DNA of 64,000 nucleotides from DATFDN01 sp963762525 (GTDB lineage: Bacteria; Pseudomonadota; Alphaproteobacteria; Acetobacterales; Acetobacteraceae), in assembly GCA_963762525.1 (NCBI GenBank), contig CAVXKT010000005.1:186001-250000 (forward strand), given 5' to 3'. Below the pieces are notes generated by a model that ran no database searches, was not told where the DNA came from, and saw only the letters and a list, made by a program, of their open reading frames with translations. Shown here piece by piece: positions 46,722-56,814 of this stretch (the first letter of the stretch is position 1; the number at the start of each line of letters is the position of its first letter). The translations under genes and the position numbers were made by a program.

Positions 46722-46831
46722 GGCAATTCCCCTTGCGATTGTCGCCGCCGACAAGCTTCTGGCGGTCCGGTTGACACCCCGTACTTTGCCCGCCTTCTGT
46801 CGCGTCATGATCGCGCCGAAAGCGGATCGAT

Positions 46832-46922
46832 GTCGCGTCTGTCGCGTCGCGCGACGCGCCAGTAATGATGACCGACTAGCGGTTTGCTCCGCCATTGCCG
46901 TCGGCCGCGCGACAGACGCGAC
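46832..46922. promoter_or_regulatory. 15-bp perfect inverted repeat in a divergent promoter region
   Basis: GTCGCGTCTGTCGCG at 46832-46846 and its exact reverse complement CGCGACAGACGCGAC at 46908-46922, 61 bases apart. They lie between the secreted-peptide gene and the sensor kinase gene. Two separated half-sites could bind a looping regulator. Confidence 0.55.
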
Positions 46923-47001
46923 GAAACTCGCCGGGCAGGCGAGACATGGACGCACATCAGACGCCTATGACCGGCGGCGCGATGCCGCTAGGATTTGTTG
47001 T

Positions 47002-49174
47002 GTGACAGATCTCCGAAACTCCGGGTTTCTCCGAAACTCCGGGTTGATCGATTCCACGGACCACGCGACCGCTGCCGTGGCGGGGGCGGAATCGGACACA
47101 ATCCGCGAACTGCGGGAGGCGTTGGAATACCAGAGCGCGACGGGCGACATTTTGCGCGTCATCAGCCGCTCCGCCTTCGACCTCACGAGCGTGCTGCTGA
47201 GCGTAGTTATCAGCGCCAAGGCTTTGTGCCGGGCGGAGATGGCGGTCCTGTTTCGGTATCATGAGGGCGCCTTTCGCTTCGCCGTCGGACACGGCAATTC
47301 GACGGCCTATGAACAGCGGGAGCGGCAGCTGCTCATTCAGCCCGGCCGAGGGACGGTGGTCGGGCGTGCGGCGATGGAGCGGCGGACGGTGCAGATCGTG
47401 GACGCCTGGAGCGACCCGGACTACGCCAGGAAGGACGATGCTCGGGTCGGCATGGTCCGCTGCATGCTCGGCGTGCCGCTGATGCGCGAAGGCGTGCCGA
47501 TCGGGGTCATCGGGTTGGCGCGGGCTCGGGTGGAACCCTACACCGAACGGCAGATTGAGCTGGTCTCGAGTTTCGCCGACCAGGCGGTGATCGCGATCGA
47601 AAACGTGCGCCTGTTCGAGGAGCTGCAATCGGCGCGCGAAGCCGCCGAGCGCGAGCGCGACATGGCCGAAGCCGCGCGCGCGGAGGCGGAGGCGGCCAAC
47701 CAGGCGAAATCCACCTTTCTCGCCGCGATGAGCCATGAAATCCGCACGCCGATGAACGGCGTGCTCGGCATGATGGAGGTGTTGGAACGCTCACGGCTGC
47801 AACCGGGGCAGGCGCGCAGCGTCGCGGTCATGCGCGACAGTGCGCAGGCGTTGCTGCGCATCATCGACGACGTTCTGGACTTTTCGAAGATCGACGCCGG
47901 GCGAATGGACATCGAGGCGCTGCCGTTCAGCCTGCGCGAACTGGTGGCCGGCACGGTGGAGGCGATGCTGCCGCAGGCACGGCGGAAGCATCTGGCGCTG
48001 TTCGCCGATCCGCCCGGCTCCGGCCCCGATCGCGTCACCGGCGATCCGATGCGGGTGCGCCAGATCCTGTTCAACCTGGTCGGCAATGCCATCAAATTCA
48101 CCGATCGCGGCTTTGTCCGCATCGGCACGGCCTGCCAATCCGAGGCGGGCGGGGTCGTGCGGGTGAGCGTGACCGTGACCGACAGCGGCATCGGCATGAC
48201 CGCGGCAACGCGCGATCGATTGTTCGAGCCCTTCACGCAAGCGGACAGCTCCACCACACGTCGCTTCGGCGGCACCGGCCTCGGCCTCTCGATCGTGCGC
48301 CGCCTGGCGCGCCTGATGGGAGGCGACGTCGCCGTGGAGAGCACGCCGGGGGAAGGCAGCCGCTTCACGGTGACGCTACGCCTCGCTGAGGCAAGCTCGC
48401 TCACGGTTGCGACCGAGGCGACCGACAATCGGCCGACGGTGGCGGTGCAGCCGGCTTCGGCGCGGCTACTGGTTGCCGACGATCACCCGGTCAATCTCGA
48501 AGTGATGCTCCGTCAGCTCGAACTGCTCGGGTTGTCGGCCGAGACCGCGAAAGATGGCGCGGCCGCGCTTGCCCGGTGGCGGGAAACGCGCCATCGCCTC
48601 GTCTTGATCGACCTGCACATGCCGCTGCTGGACGGGTTCGGTTTGGCGGCGGCGATCCGGCGCGAGGAGAGGCTGCGAAATCTGCCGCGCACCGGGCTGA
48701 TCGCGGTCACGGCCGATGCCCTCAAGGGCGAGGACTCGCGCTGCCTCGCCGCCGGGATGGACCAGTTCCTGCCGAAGCCCATCTCGCTGGACGCCTTGGC
48801 CCGCGCGCTCGGACGGTGGCTCCCGGGCCTTGCCCCCGCACCGTCGAGCCGGGGAATTGTTCGATCCGGAGGCTCTCGGCGCCCTGTTCGGTGGCGGAAC
48901 CGCCGAATTTGCGGCGCTGGTGCGGCGTTTCGCCGATAGCGCCGGGGACGATGTCGCGGCGATGCGCGCCGCCCCCGATGCGGCGCGGTTGGCGGCCTCT
49001 GCCCATCGCCTGAAGGGCGCAGCGCGCATGGCCGGTGCCTGGCTTTTAGGGGAACAGGCCGCGCGCGCCGAGGCGGCGGCCAATGCCGGCGATCTCGCGT
49101 CGGCGCGGAACGCGGCGGAGACTGCCCAACGGCTGCTGACCGAGACGGTGCGAGCGATGCGCTCAGTCGGCTGA
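47002..49174 (+). CDS. soluble hybrid sensor histidine kinase (GAF-HisKA-HATPase-REC-Hpt), frameshifted
   Basis: About 724 residues without membrane segments. In order: a GAF domain (about 45-190), coiled coil (EAAERERDMAEAARAEAEAA), HisKA with His in AMSHEIRTPMNGVLGMMEVL, HATPase (LFNLVGNAIKFTDRG; DSGIGM; RRFGGTGLGLSIVRRL), a receiver with Asp in LVLIDLHMPLLDG, and an Hpt domain with SAHRLKGAARM. An indel near 48845 separates the Hpt part. The start is GTG 47002. The N-terminus holds an 18-base tandem duplication (LRNSGF/LRNSGL). It converges on a response regulator gene with a 12-base overlap, its likely partner. Confidence 0.9.
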
Positions 49175-49875
49175 GGGGACGAACATGTATCCGACTCCAC
49201 GGACGCTGCGGATCACCTCGGGCCGTCCCGGGTCACATTCCAGTTTGCGACGCAGCCGCATCACCCGGTTGTCGATGGCGCGGTCGAACGCCTCGGCGTC
49301 GCGATGCGCGACCGTCTCCAGCAGCCAGTCGCGGGTCAGGGGTCGATTGGGATTTTCCACGAACAGCCGCAGCAAATCGAACTCACTGGCGGTGAGCTCG
49401 GATACCGCGCCGTCGGCGAGGACCAGCACATGCCGCTGCATATCCAGCATCGCTCTGCCGACCCGCACTTCGGTGAGCCGTGGCGGCGGCGGGGCGCCGG
49501 TCCGGCACGACGCAGCAGCGCCTTCACCCGCGCCACCAGTTCGCGCGGCTCGAACGGCTTGACGACATAATCGTCGGCGCCGGATTCCAACCCGACGACG
49601 CGATCGATCGTATCGCCGGCGACGGTGAGCATGATTATTCCAATTCGTGTCGAACGGCTGCGTAACCAACTCGCCAGGGCGAAGCCGTCTTCCGGTTCGT
49701 TCAGATGCACGTCCAGCAAGGCGATGTCCGGCATGGCTTGCTGAGCCACGCGCTTCAGTTCGGTGCCGGAGGCGAAAGCAACGAGCCGCAGGCCATGGCG
49801 GGCCAGGCATTCCGCGACGACCTGGCGTTGGAATGCCTCATCTTCGACCAGAACGATCTTGGCCGGGCCGATCAC
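49163..49875 (-). CDS. OmpR family response regulator, frameshifted
   Basis: About 237 residues. The receiver is KIVLVEDEAFQRQVVAECLA with Asp in IALLDVHLNEPEDG and Lys in DDYVVKPFEPRELVARVKAL. After an indel near 49495 the winged helix reads SELTASEFDLLRLFVENPNR, NRVMRLRRKLECDPGRPEVI and SVRGVGYMF. The start is GTG 49875 with a GGGGATGAG upstream; a GTG at 49929 is possible. The 3' end overlaps the hybrid kinase gene, suggesting one phosphorelay. It belongs to the TorR/ArcA-like group. Confidence 0.87.
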
Positions 49876-50006
49876 GGCGGGCTCATCCCCACTCAGAACG
49901 TGTTGTTTCAAACCAACGTCAGCATGCACGGACGGCGGCCGGCTTGCCAGTGGTTGTTGGCCGGTTTGCGTGCGCGTTTCCGGGATCTCTGGATTGCCTG
50001 CACGGT

Positions 50007-50634
50007 TCAGCCCGCCCGTGCGGCGTCGATGAAGGCGCGGATCAGGGCCGGGCTCTTCACGCCCGGAGCGGACTCCACGCCCGAGGAAACATCGACGGCC
50101 TCCGCCCCGCTCGCACGCACCGCGCCGGCGACGTTCCGCGCGGTGAGGCCGCCGGCCAGCAGCCAGGGGCAGGGCGCCCGCCAGTCGCGGCAGCAGCCGC
50201 CAATCGAAGCCGATTGCATTGCCGCCCGGCCGGCTCGCATCGGGTGGCGGCTTCGCTTCCAGGACCAGCCGCGCGGCACCGGAGGATGTTGCCGGAAGGT
50301 CGGACATCGCCTCGATCCCGACCGGACGCCACACGGGCAGGCCGCAGCGTTCGGCGATGGCGGCGATCCGCGACGCCGGCGCGTAGACTTGCAGTGCATC
50401 CAGTCGCACCGTGCGCAGCACCGCCTCGATCGCCGCATCCTCGGGCGCCACGAACAGCCCGACGCGGCCGATGGCGGAGGGGATCTGCGCCGCCAGGGCG
50501 GCGGCCTCGCCCGCGCCGACGCAGCGCGGCGAGGGCGGGTAAAAGACGAACCCGATCCAGTCGGCGCCCGCCACCACCGCCGCGTCCAGGGCGGCGGGGT
50601 CGCGAATGCCGCAAATCTTGACCCGAACGGTCAA
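50007..50634 (-). CDS. trpF: phosphoribosylanthranilate isomerase, frameshifted
   Basis: Third step of tryptophan synthesis. RVKICGIRDPAALDAAVVAG, ADWIGFVFYPPSPRCV, VGLFVAPEDAAIEAVLR, LDALQVYAP, and after an indel near 50165 LLAGGLTARNVAGAVRASG and DVSSGVESAPGVKSPALIRA. The catalytic Cys is in KICG and the Asp in DVSSGVE. The start is probably TTG 50634. In this sequence it is in frame with the preceding lapA gene; see the finding on that junction. Gene order ihfB-lapA-trpF is usual in alphaproteobacteria. Confidence 0.9.
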
Positions 50635-50635
50635 G

Positions 50636-50931
50636 TCAGGCCGGTCGGCGGCAGCGGCGCGGAGGCGGGCTCGCAGGGCGCGCACCTCCTCCTCCAACAC
50701 CTCCGCGCGGACCTCGGCACGGCGCGCGCGGCGGTGGACGGGCCATTCGCTCACCCAAACCAGCAGCGCGCCGGCGAGGAAGGCGACGGCGGCGAAGGCG
50801 AGGATGGCGCCCGAGAGCGGCACCATCAAATCGAAATCGGTGGGCCAGAAGTGAAACGAGACTTGCTGTCGGTTCGACAGCGCGAACAGCACCAGCACGA
50901 TCAGGAAGGGCAGGGCGAGCAGCAGGCGCAT
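50636..50931 (-). CDS. lapA: LapA (DUF1049) membrane protein
   Basis: About 98 residues with two membrane segments (MRLLLALPFLIVLVLFALSN; LSGAILAFAAVAFLAGALLV) and a C-terminal coiled coil (EEEVRALRARLRAAAAD). LapA in E. coli works with LapB to control LpxC and lipopolysaccharide synthesis; the role here is by homology. A TGA at 50636 in the next frame fits a normal LapA end (…ADRPA), so one indel near 50650 is likely. Otherwise the frame runs into trpF. Confidence 0.85.
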
Positions 50932-50937
50932 GGGCGC

Positions 50938-51259
50938 TCAGACCGAGAGGCGTTCGCCCGCCGACGCGGGCGCGGTCGCCGCCCGATTGACCCGTTCGCG
51001 CAACTCCTTTCCGGCCTTGAAGAAGGGCACCGATTTCTCGAACACCGGAACGGCGGCGCCGGTGCGCGGATTGCGCCCGGTCCGCGCGCCACGGTCGCTT
51101 GACCGTGAAGGCGCCGAAGCCGCGCAGTTCGACGCGCGCGCCGCGTGCCAGGGCGCCGGCGATCTGCTCGAAGATGGTGCCGACGATCCGCTCGATGTCG
51201 CCGACGCGCAGATGGGGATTCGCTTCTCCCAGCTCGACGATCAGCTCCGATTTGGTCAT
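50938..51259 (-). CDS. ihfB: integration host factor subunit beta, frameshifted
   Basis: HU/IHF-family DNA-bending protein of about 107 residues. MTKSELIVELGEANPHLRVG and GARVELRGFGAFTVKRRGAR, then GRNPRTGAAVPVFEKSVPFF and KAGKELRERVNR. The GRNPRTG arm that intercalates in DNA is intact after removing one extra C near 51098. The start is ATG 51259. It lies between sppA and lapA, the usual alphaproteobacterial order after rpsA. Confidence 0.94.
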
Positions 51260-51331
51260 CCCGCATCCTCCCGATCGATTGATCGCCAACTATCGCGGAG
51301 AGACTAGCCAGAGCGCGCGCACCCGTCAAGC

Positions 51332-52218
51332 CTAACCCATTGGGGGAAGGAGGTTTTCCAAATCGCTTCCGTGATCGATCCGCAAACTCGCGCCAAGCAC
51401 CCTGGCGGCGAAGCCCGGTTGGCCGACGGTTCGCCAGGGCAAATCGCGGCGAAATCCTCTTCTCCCGCGCCAGCCATTGCCGTGCCTCCGGCTGGCCGCC
51501 GATCTGGTCGATGAGGCCGAGTTTCAGGGCCTGCCGCCCGGTATAGGGGCGTCCGTCGGCCAAGCGGCGCACCGCGCCGGGGTCCATGTGGCGTCCCGTG
51601 GCCACCATCGTCACGAACTGATCGTAGTAGTCCGTCACCAGGGCTTGCAGCATCTCCCGCCCGGCCGGCGATGGTCTTCTCGAACAGGCTCGGGTTGATC
51701 CTTGAGCGGCCCCGACTTGATCGCCTCGGTGGAGACGCCGAGCTTATCCAGCAGGCCGGAAATCTCGGCGGTCTGGAGATAGACGCCGATCGAGCCGGTG
51801 AGCGTGCCCTGATGGGCAAAGATGCGTGCCGCCGGCACCGCGATCATATATCCGGCCGAGGCGGCGATGTCCTCCATGACCGCGACCACCGGCTTCTTTC
51901 CGGCAACCCCGGCGATCGCGTCGTGCAGCGCCTCGCCCCCGGCGACGCCGCCGCCCGGGCTGTCGATCACCAGCATCAGGGCCTTGGCGCGGCGGTCGTC
52001 GCCGAGTGCGGTGATGGCGCGCGTGAGCTGATCCTCGGCGCCGATGATGCCATCGACCTTCACGCGCGCGACGTAATCGCCCCCGCCCGACCGCCCAAGC
52101 GTCCGCGCAGCCCCACCAGGATGGCGGCGATGACGGCGAGAACGGCGAGGGTCCGCCAGACGATCAGGCGGCGCTTGAGGCGCCGCCGGTCGATCAGCAG
52201 ATCGGTTTCCAGCGACAG
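51332..52218 (-). CDS. sppA: signal peptide peptidase SppA, four frameshifts
   Basis: Membrane-anchored serine protease that degrades leftover signal peptides. The N-terminal membrane helix is LIVWRTLAVLAVIAAILVGL. RVKVDGIIGAEDQLTRAITA, VIDSPGGGVAGGEALHDAI, KKPVVAVMEDIAASAGYMIA (catalytic Ser/Lys region) and HQGTLTGSIGVYLQ follow. GRQALKLGLIDQIGG and DHGSDLENLLPPMG end the protein. Frame changes are needed near 52085, 51700, 51665 and 51455. The start is uncertain; CTG 52218 (LSLETDLL) fits the family but is unusual. It follows rpsA closely. About 295 residues. Confidence 0.85.
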
Positions 52219-52225
52219 CGGAGGC

Positions 52226-53965
52226 TCAGGATTCCGGCGTCGTCTGCTGGTTGCGCCGACGGATCGCCGCCCCCAGAATGTCGCCGAGCGAGGCACCGGA
52301 ATCGGAGCTGCCGAATTCGGCCATCGCCTGCTTCTCCTCCTCGACCTCCTTGCCCTTGATGGTGAGGGTCAGGCGGCGGGCGGCGCGATCGACGGACTGG
52401 ATGCGGGCGTCCACCTTCTCGCCGGGGGCGAAGCGATCGGGGCGCTGATCGGCCTTGTCGCGCGCCAGTTCGGAACGGCGGATGAAGCCGGTCAGCACCT
52501 CGCCGACCTTCACCTCGATGCCGTTCTGCTGCACCGCCGAGACGATGCAGGTGACGACCTCGCCCTTGCGGATGCCTTCGAGGACCGAGGCGGCGGGATC
52601 GGCCTTGAGCTGCTTGACGCCGAGGCTGATGCGTTCCTTCTCGACGTCGATGTCGAGCACCTTGGCCTTCACCATGTCGCCCTTGTTGTAGTGCACGATC
52701 GCCTGCTCGCCCGCCTCGTCCCAGGACAGATCCGACATGTGAACCATGCCGTCGATATCGGCGTTGATGCCGAGAAAGAGGCCGAACTCGGTGATGTTGC
52801 GCACCTCGCCCTCGACCGTGCTGCCGATCGGATGATCGTCGACGAACTGCTCCCACGGGTTGCGCTGCACCTGCTTCAGGCCGAGCGAGATGCGCCGCTT
52901 GGAGGCATCGACGTCGAGCACCATGAACCTCCACCTCCTGGCTGGTGGAGACGATCTTGCCGGGATGGACGTTCTTCTTGGTCCAGGACATCTCGCTCAC
53001 ATGCACCAGGCCCTCCACCCCCGGCTCCAGCTCCACGAAGGCGCCGTAGTCGGTGATGTTGGTCACGCGGCCGCTGTATTTGGCGCCCGGCGGATATTTG
53101 GCGGCCACGCCCTCCCACGGATCGGCCTCGAGCTGCTTCATGCCGAGGCTGATGCGCTGGGTTTCGGAGTTGAAGCGGATGACCTGCACCTTGACCTGCT
53201 GGCCGATCTGCAAGGCCTCGCTGGGTGGTTGATGCGCCGCCAGGCGATGTCGGTGACGTGCAGCAGGCCGTCGACGCCGCCCAAATCCACGAAGGCGCCG
53301 TAGTCGGTTATGTTCTTCACCACGCCGTCGAGAATCTGGCCTTCCTTGAGGCCCTGGATCAGCTCGCTGCGCTGTTCGGCCCGGGTCTCCTCAAGCACGG
53401 CGCGCCGGGAGACGACGATGTTGCCGCGCGCGCGGTCCATTTTGAGGATCTGGAACGGCTGCGGGCTGCCCATCAGCGGCGTGACGTCGCGTACCGGACG
53501 AATGTCCACCTGGCTGCCGGGCAGGAAGGCGATGGCGCCCCCGAGATCGACGGTAAAGCCGCCCTTGACGCGGCCGTAGATGGAGCCGGTGACGCGCTGC
53601 GTCGTCTCGAAGGCCTTCTCGAGATTGGTCCAGGCCTCCTCGCGCCGCGCCTTTTCGCGCGACAGCACGATGGCGCCGTCCCGATCCTCGTAACGTTCGA
53701 CAAACAGCTCGATCTCGTCGCCGGGCTTGATCTCCGGCGCGCCGCCCGGGCTGGCGAATTCCTTGAGCGCCACCCGGCCTTCGGATTTCAGGCCGACATC
53801 AACAACGGCGTAGTCGTCGGTGAGACGGACGACGCGACCGTTGACAACCGAACCTTCAAAGCCGGTCTCGCGGCCGAGGGACTGATCGAGCAGGGCGGCG
53901 AAATTCTCGCCCTTGAAATGGTCGCGGGCGGGCGTGAAGGCGTGAGCGGAGGCGGATGCTGCCAT
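52226..53965 (-). CDS. rpsA: 30S ribosomal protein S1, two frameshifts
   Basis: Six-S1-domain mRNA-binding ribosomal protein of about 579 residues. GSVVNGRVVRLTDDYAVVDV is repeat 1, YGRVKGGFTVDLGGAIAFLP repeat 2, ITDYGAFVDLGGVDGLLHVT repeat 3, NITDYGAFVELEPGVEGLVH repeat 4, then NITEFGLFLGINADIDGMVH and the last repeat. Indels near 53225 and 52925 break the frame. The start is ATG 53965 (MAASASAHAFTPARDHFKG). It leads the rpsA-sppA-ihfB-lapA-trpF unit. As an essential gene it must be intact in the organism, so the breaks are artefacts. Confidence 0.95.
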
Positions 53966-54186
53966 GAGTTGAGTAGGTTCCGTGACGATCCCGGTTCGAG
54001 GGATCATTTGATTTGCGCGTTCCACTGCGAGAACACGACTTGCCCGCGCCGAGGCGCGGGCTGGATGGAGGGAAAATCGCCCGCCGTTCATGCGGGCGAA
54101 TTGTTACATACGCCATGGCGCCGCAAAGTCAAGTGGATGCGCCGGACCGGCAGGCCCGACGATCAGTGCAACCCGGGTCCAAACCG

Positions 54187-54378
54187 CTACGGATGTTCGC
54201 CGCCGGCTGCTCCAGCGGCGGCGATGATCGCGATCAGGTCATTTTCGGCCGCCGCGGCGGAGGCGTAGCGCGGCGGCGTCGTAACCAGCGGCGCCTCCGA
54301 ATCCGGCGGCGTGAAGATGCGCAGGAAATACCGGCCGGATTTGGGATCGAGCGTCGGCTCGATGCGGATCAGCGCCAT
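54187..54378 (-). CDS. small hypothetical protein
   Basis: 63 residues: MALIRIEPTLDPKSGRYFLR, then IFTPPDSEAPLVTTPPRYAS and AAAAENDLIAIIAAAG. It has a short beta-strand-rich start and a helical end. It follows corC by 22 bases on the same strand, so it is probably the last gene of the miaB-phoH-ybeY-corC unit. Not recognised. Confidence 0.6.
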   Translation of the reverse strand: MALIRIEPTLDPKSGRYFLRIFTPPDSEAPLVTTPPRYASAAAAENDLIAIIAAAGAAGGEHP

Positions 54379-54400
54379 TGCCGTTTCGCCGATGCGCGCG

Positions 54401-55303
54401 TCATGCCGCCCGCCGCCGCGCGGCTTCCGCCGCCTCGGCGGGCGCGGTCCGTCTCACCCGCAACCGCCGGATGCGGCGGGGATCGGCCTCGAGCACCTGG
54501 AACTCGATGCCGCCGGGATGGCTCACCACCTCGCCGCGCGCCGGCACCCGGCCCGCCAGCGCGAATACGAGCCCGCCCACCGTGTTGATGTCGGCCTCGC
54601 GCTCCTCCGCGGTCAGCACGTTGCCGAGCCGGCTTTCGAACTCCTCGACCGGCAGCCTGGCATTGATGTCGAGCGCGCCGTCGGGACGCTCGACGATCAT
54701 CGGGCCTTCCACCTCGTCGTGCTCGTCGGCGATCGGGCCGACGATGGTCTCCACCAGGTCCTCGATCGTCACCAGCCCGTCGATGCCGCCGTACTCGTCC
54801 ACCACCAGCGCGAGATGCATGCGCGCCTGGCGCATCTGCACCAGCAGATCGAGAACCGGGATTTGCGGCGCCACCATCAGCGGCTTGCGCAGGATGCGCT
54901 CAAGCGAGAACTCGGCAGGGCGGCCGACGAAGGCATACACATCCTTGATGTGAACCATGCCGACCACGTCGTCGAGCTGCTCGCGATACACCGGCAGTCG
55001 GGAGTGACCGTCGGCGCGAATTTGCTCGACCGCCGCCTGAAACAGCGTATCGAGGCGGATCGCCACGATATCGGCGCGCGGCACCATCACGTCGCCGGCG
55101 GTGGTTTCGCGGAGTCGCAGCACGTTGTTGATGAGCAGCCGCTCGTGACGATCAAGCTCCGGCGTCGCTCCCGGCGGTTGCGGCTCCGCGGCCTCCTGCA
55201 CCAGCTCGGCGATCGAGGCGCGCACGCTGTGTTCGGGCTGACGGCCGTTCAGCCGGGCGCGCACGCGTCGCAAAAGGCCGAGCCGGGCGAGCGCGCCGCT
55301 CAT
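54401..55303 (-). CDS. corC: CorC/TlyC family CBS-domain protein
   Basis: 300 residues. ERLLINNVLRLRETTAGDVM and VPRADIVAIRLDTLF start two CBS domains (about 60-195), with HLALVVDEYGGIDGLVTIED and LVETIVGPIADEHDE in the second. A C-terminal CorC/HlyC domain, DINARLPVEEFESRLG to INTVGGLVFALAGRVPARGE, follows. Linked to magnesium/cobalt efflux in enterobacteria; the role here is by homology. The ATGA overlap with the ybeY stop fixes the start at 55303. Confidence 0.92.
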   Translation of the reverse strand: MSGALARLGLLRRVRARLNGRQPEHSVRASIAELVQEAAEPQPPGATPELDRHERLLINNVLRLRETTAGDVMVPRADIVAIRLDTLFQAAVEQIRADGHSRLPVYREQLDDVVGMVHIKDVYAFVGRPAEFSLERILRKPLMVAPQIPVLDLLVQMRQARMHLALVVDEYGGIDGLVTIEDLVETIVGPIADEHDEVEGPMIVERPDGALDINARLPVEEFESRLGNVLTAEEREADINTVGGLVFALAGRVPARGEVVSHPGGIEFQVLEADPRRIRRLRVRRTAPAEAAEAARRRAA

Positions 55304-55716
55304 CCGCGCCGCCACGGGTTTGGCACGCCGACGCGGCGCAGCAGCCGCGCCTCCGCCATCTCCATCCGTCGCGCCTCGCCGGGGCGGTGGTGGTCGTGCC
55401 CGGCCAGGTGCAAGGCGCCGTGCAGCACCAGATGCGCGAGATGATGCGCCGGACGCCTGCCGGCCTCCCGGGCCTCGCGTCGCACCACGCCCAGCGCCAG
55501 GATGATCTGGCCCGGCAAGCCGGGTGCCGGGGGGTCATAGGTAAGCACGTTGGTCGGCCGGTTGCGGCCGCGGTCGCGCGCATTCAGCCGCCGCACGGTG
55601 CGATCATCGGCCAGCAGCACCGTGACCTCCGACCCGCGCCCGACGCCGGCTGCGCGTGCGGCCAAACGCGGCGCGCGCGGCACCATTCGGTGCCAGGCCG
55701 GCGCGGCGACGATCAC
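55300..55716 (-). CDS. ybeY: endoribonuclease YbeY
   Basis: Zinc-dependent ribonuclease for 16S rRNA 3'-end maturation and ribosome quality control. The metal motif is HLVLHGALHLAGHDHHRPGE (HxxxHxxxxxHxxxH pattern). TVLLADDRTVRRLNARDRGR and PTNVLTYDPPAP are conserved. The reading frame starts at GTG 55716. An ATG at 55765 right after the phoH stop would be the natural start if one indel lies near 55725. The stop overlaps corC (ATGA). Gene order matches other alphaproteobacteria. Confidence 0.92.
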   Translation of the reverse strand: MIVAAPAWHRMVPRAPRLAARAAGVGRGSEVTVLLADDRTVRRLNARDRGRNRPTNVLTYDPPAPGLPGQIILALGVVRREAREAGRRPAHHLAHLVLHGALHLAGHDHHRPGEARRMEMAEARLLRRVGVPNPWRRG

Positions 55717-55767
55717 TTCCGGTCGGGAACCCGCTTTTGCGGGGATCGGTACTCGCAGGCTCCATCG

Positions 55768-56814
55768 CTACGCGCCGACCGCCTCCAATTCGCGCGACCG
55801 CGGCCCCTTCCGCCGTGTCTCGCCCGCCGCCTGATCGCGCTCATCGTAGGCTTCGACGATGCGCGCCACCAGCTTGTGGCGGACCACGTCGCGCTTGTCC
55901 AACTGCATGACGCCGATTCCCTCGACGTCCTTAAGCGTCTCCATGGCGTCGCGCAGGCCCGAGGCGATCCCGCCCGGCAAATCCACCTGCGTCAGATCGC
56001 CGGTTATGACCATGCGGGTGCCCTCACCCATGCGGGTCAGGAACATCTTCATTTGGACCGGGGTCGTATTCTGCGCTTCGTCCAGAATGACGTAGGCGTG
56101 CGCCAGGGTGCGGCCGCGCATGAAGGCGAGCGGCGCCACCTCGATCTCGCCGTTGCCCAATCGGCGGATCACCTGCTCGGCCGGCATCATCTCGTGCAGC
56201 GCGTCATAGAGCGGGCGCAGATAGGGATCGACCTTGTCCTTCATGTCGCCGGGCAGAAATCCCAGCCGCTCCCCGGCTTCCACCGCCGGGCGCGACAGCA
56301 CGATCCGGTCCACCCGGCCCGATTGCAGCATCGCCACCGCCTGCGCCACCGCGAGGTAGGTTTTGCCGGTCCCCGCCGGGCCGACGGCGAACACCATCTC
56401 GTGCGCCGCCAACATCTCCATATAGGCGGCCTGGCCGGCGCTGCGCGGGCCGACGGCCCCGCGGCGGGTGCGGATCGCCGGCAGGTCCGACAACGGCAGG
56501 CGCGGATCGGCATCCGCATCGGCAAGCCTGATGGCCGCCTCAACCTCCGCCCGGCCGACGCTCTCGCCGCGCTCCAGCCGCGTCCACAGCCCCTCCAGCG
56601 CCGCCTGCGCCGCCTCCACCCGTCCGGTCTCCCCGGTGATCGCCACCCGGTTGCCGCGGCAGGAGACACGCACTCCCAGCACTTGCTCGATACGGGCCAG
56701 ATTTCGGTCGTGCTCGCCAAGAAGCAGGGGTAACAACATATTGTCCCGGAAGTGCAGGGTGACGGCCTTCCCGTCGGCGCGGGTCGGCGCGGAGGCGAGG
56801 ATCGCGTGATTCAA
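55768..56814 (-). CDS. PhoH-like ATPase
   Basis: 348-residue cytoplasmic ATPase often encoded with ybeY and thought to act in RNA metabolism. An N-terminal KH-like region (VLGVRVSCRGNRVAITGETG) precedes Walker A VFAVGPAGTGKTYLAVAQAV, IVLSRPAVEAGERLGFLPGD, Walker B HAYVILDEAQNTTPVQMKMF and GEGTRMVITGDLTQVDLP. The start is probably TTG 56814, overlapping the miaB stop (TTGA); the longer upstream frame is antisense-like sequence in miaB. Confidence 0.94.
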   Translation of the reverse strand: MNHAILASAPTRADGKAVTLHFRDNMLLPLLLGEHDRNLARIEQVLGVRVSCRGNRVAITGETGRVEAAQAALEGLWTRLERGESVGRAEVEAAIRLADADADPRLPLSDLPAIRTRRGAVGPRSAGQAAYMEMLAAHEMVFAVGPAGTGKTYLAVAQAVAMLQSGRVDRIVLSRPAVEAGERLGFLPGDMKDKVDPYLRPLYDALHEMMPAEQVIRRLGNGEIEVAPLAFMRGRTLAHAYVILDEAQNTTPVQMKMFLTRMGEGTRMVITGDLTQVDLPGGIASGLRDAMETLKDVEGIGVMQLDKRDVVRHKLVARIVEAYDERDQAAGETRRKGPRSRELEAVGA

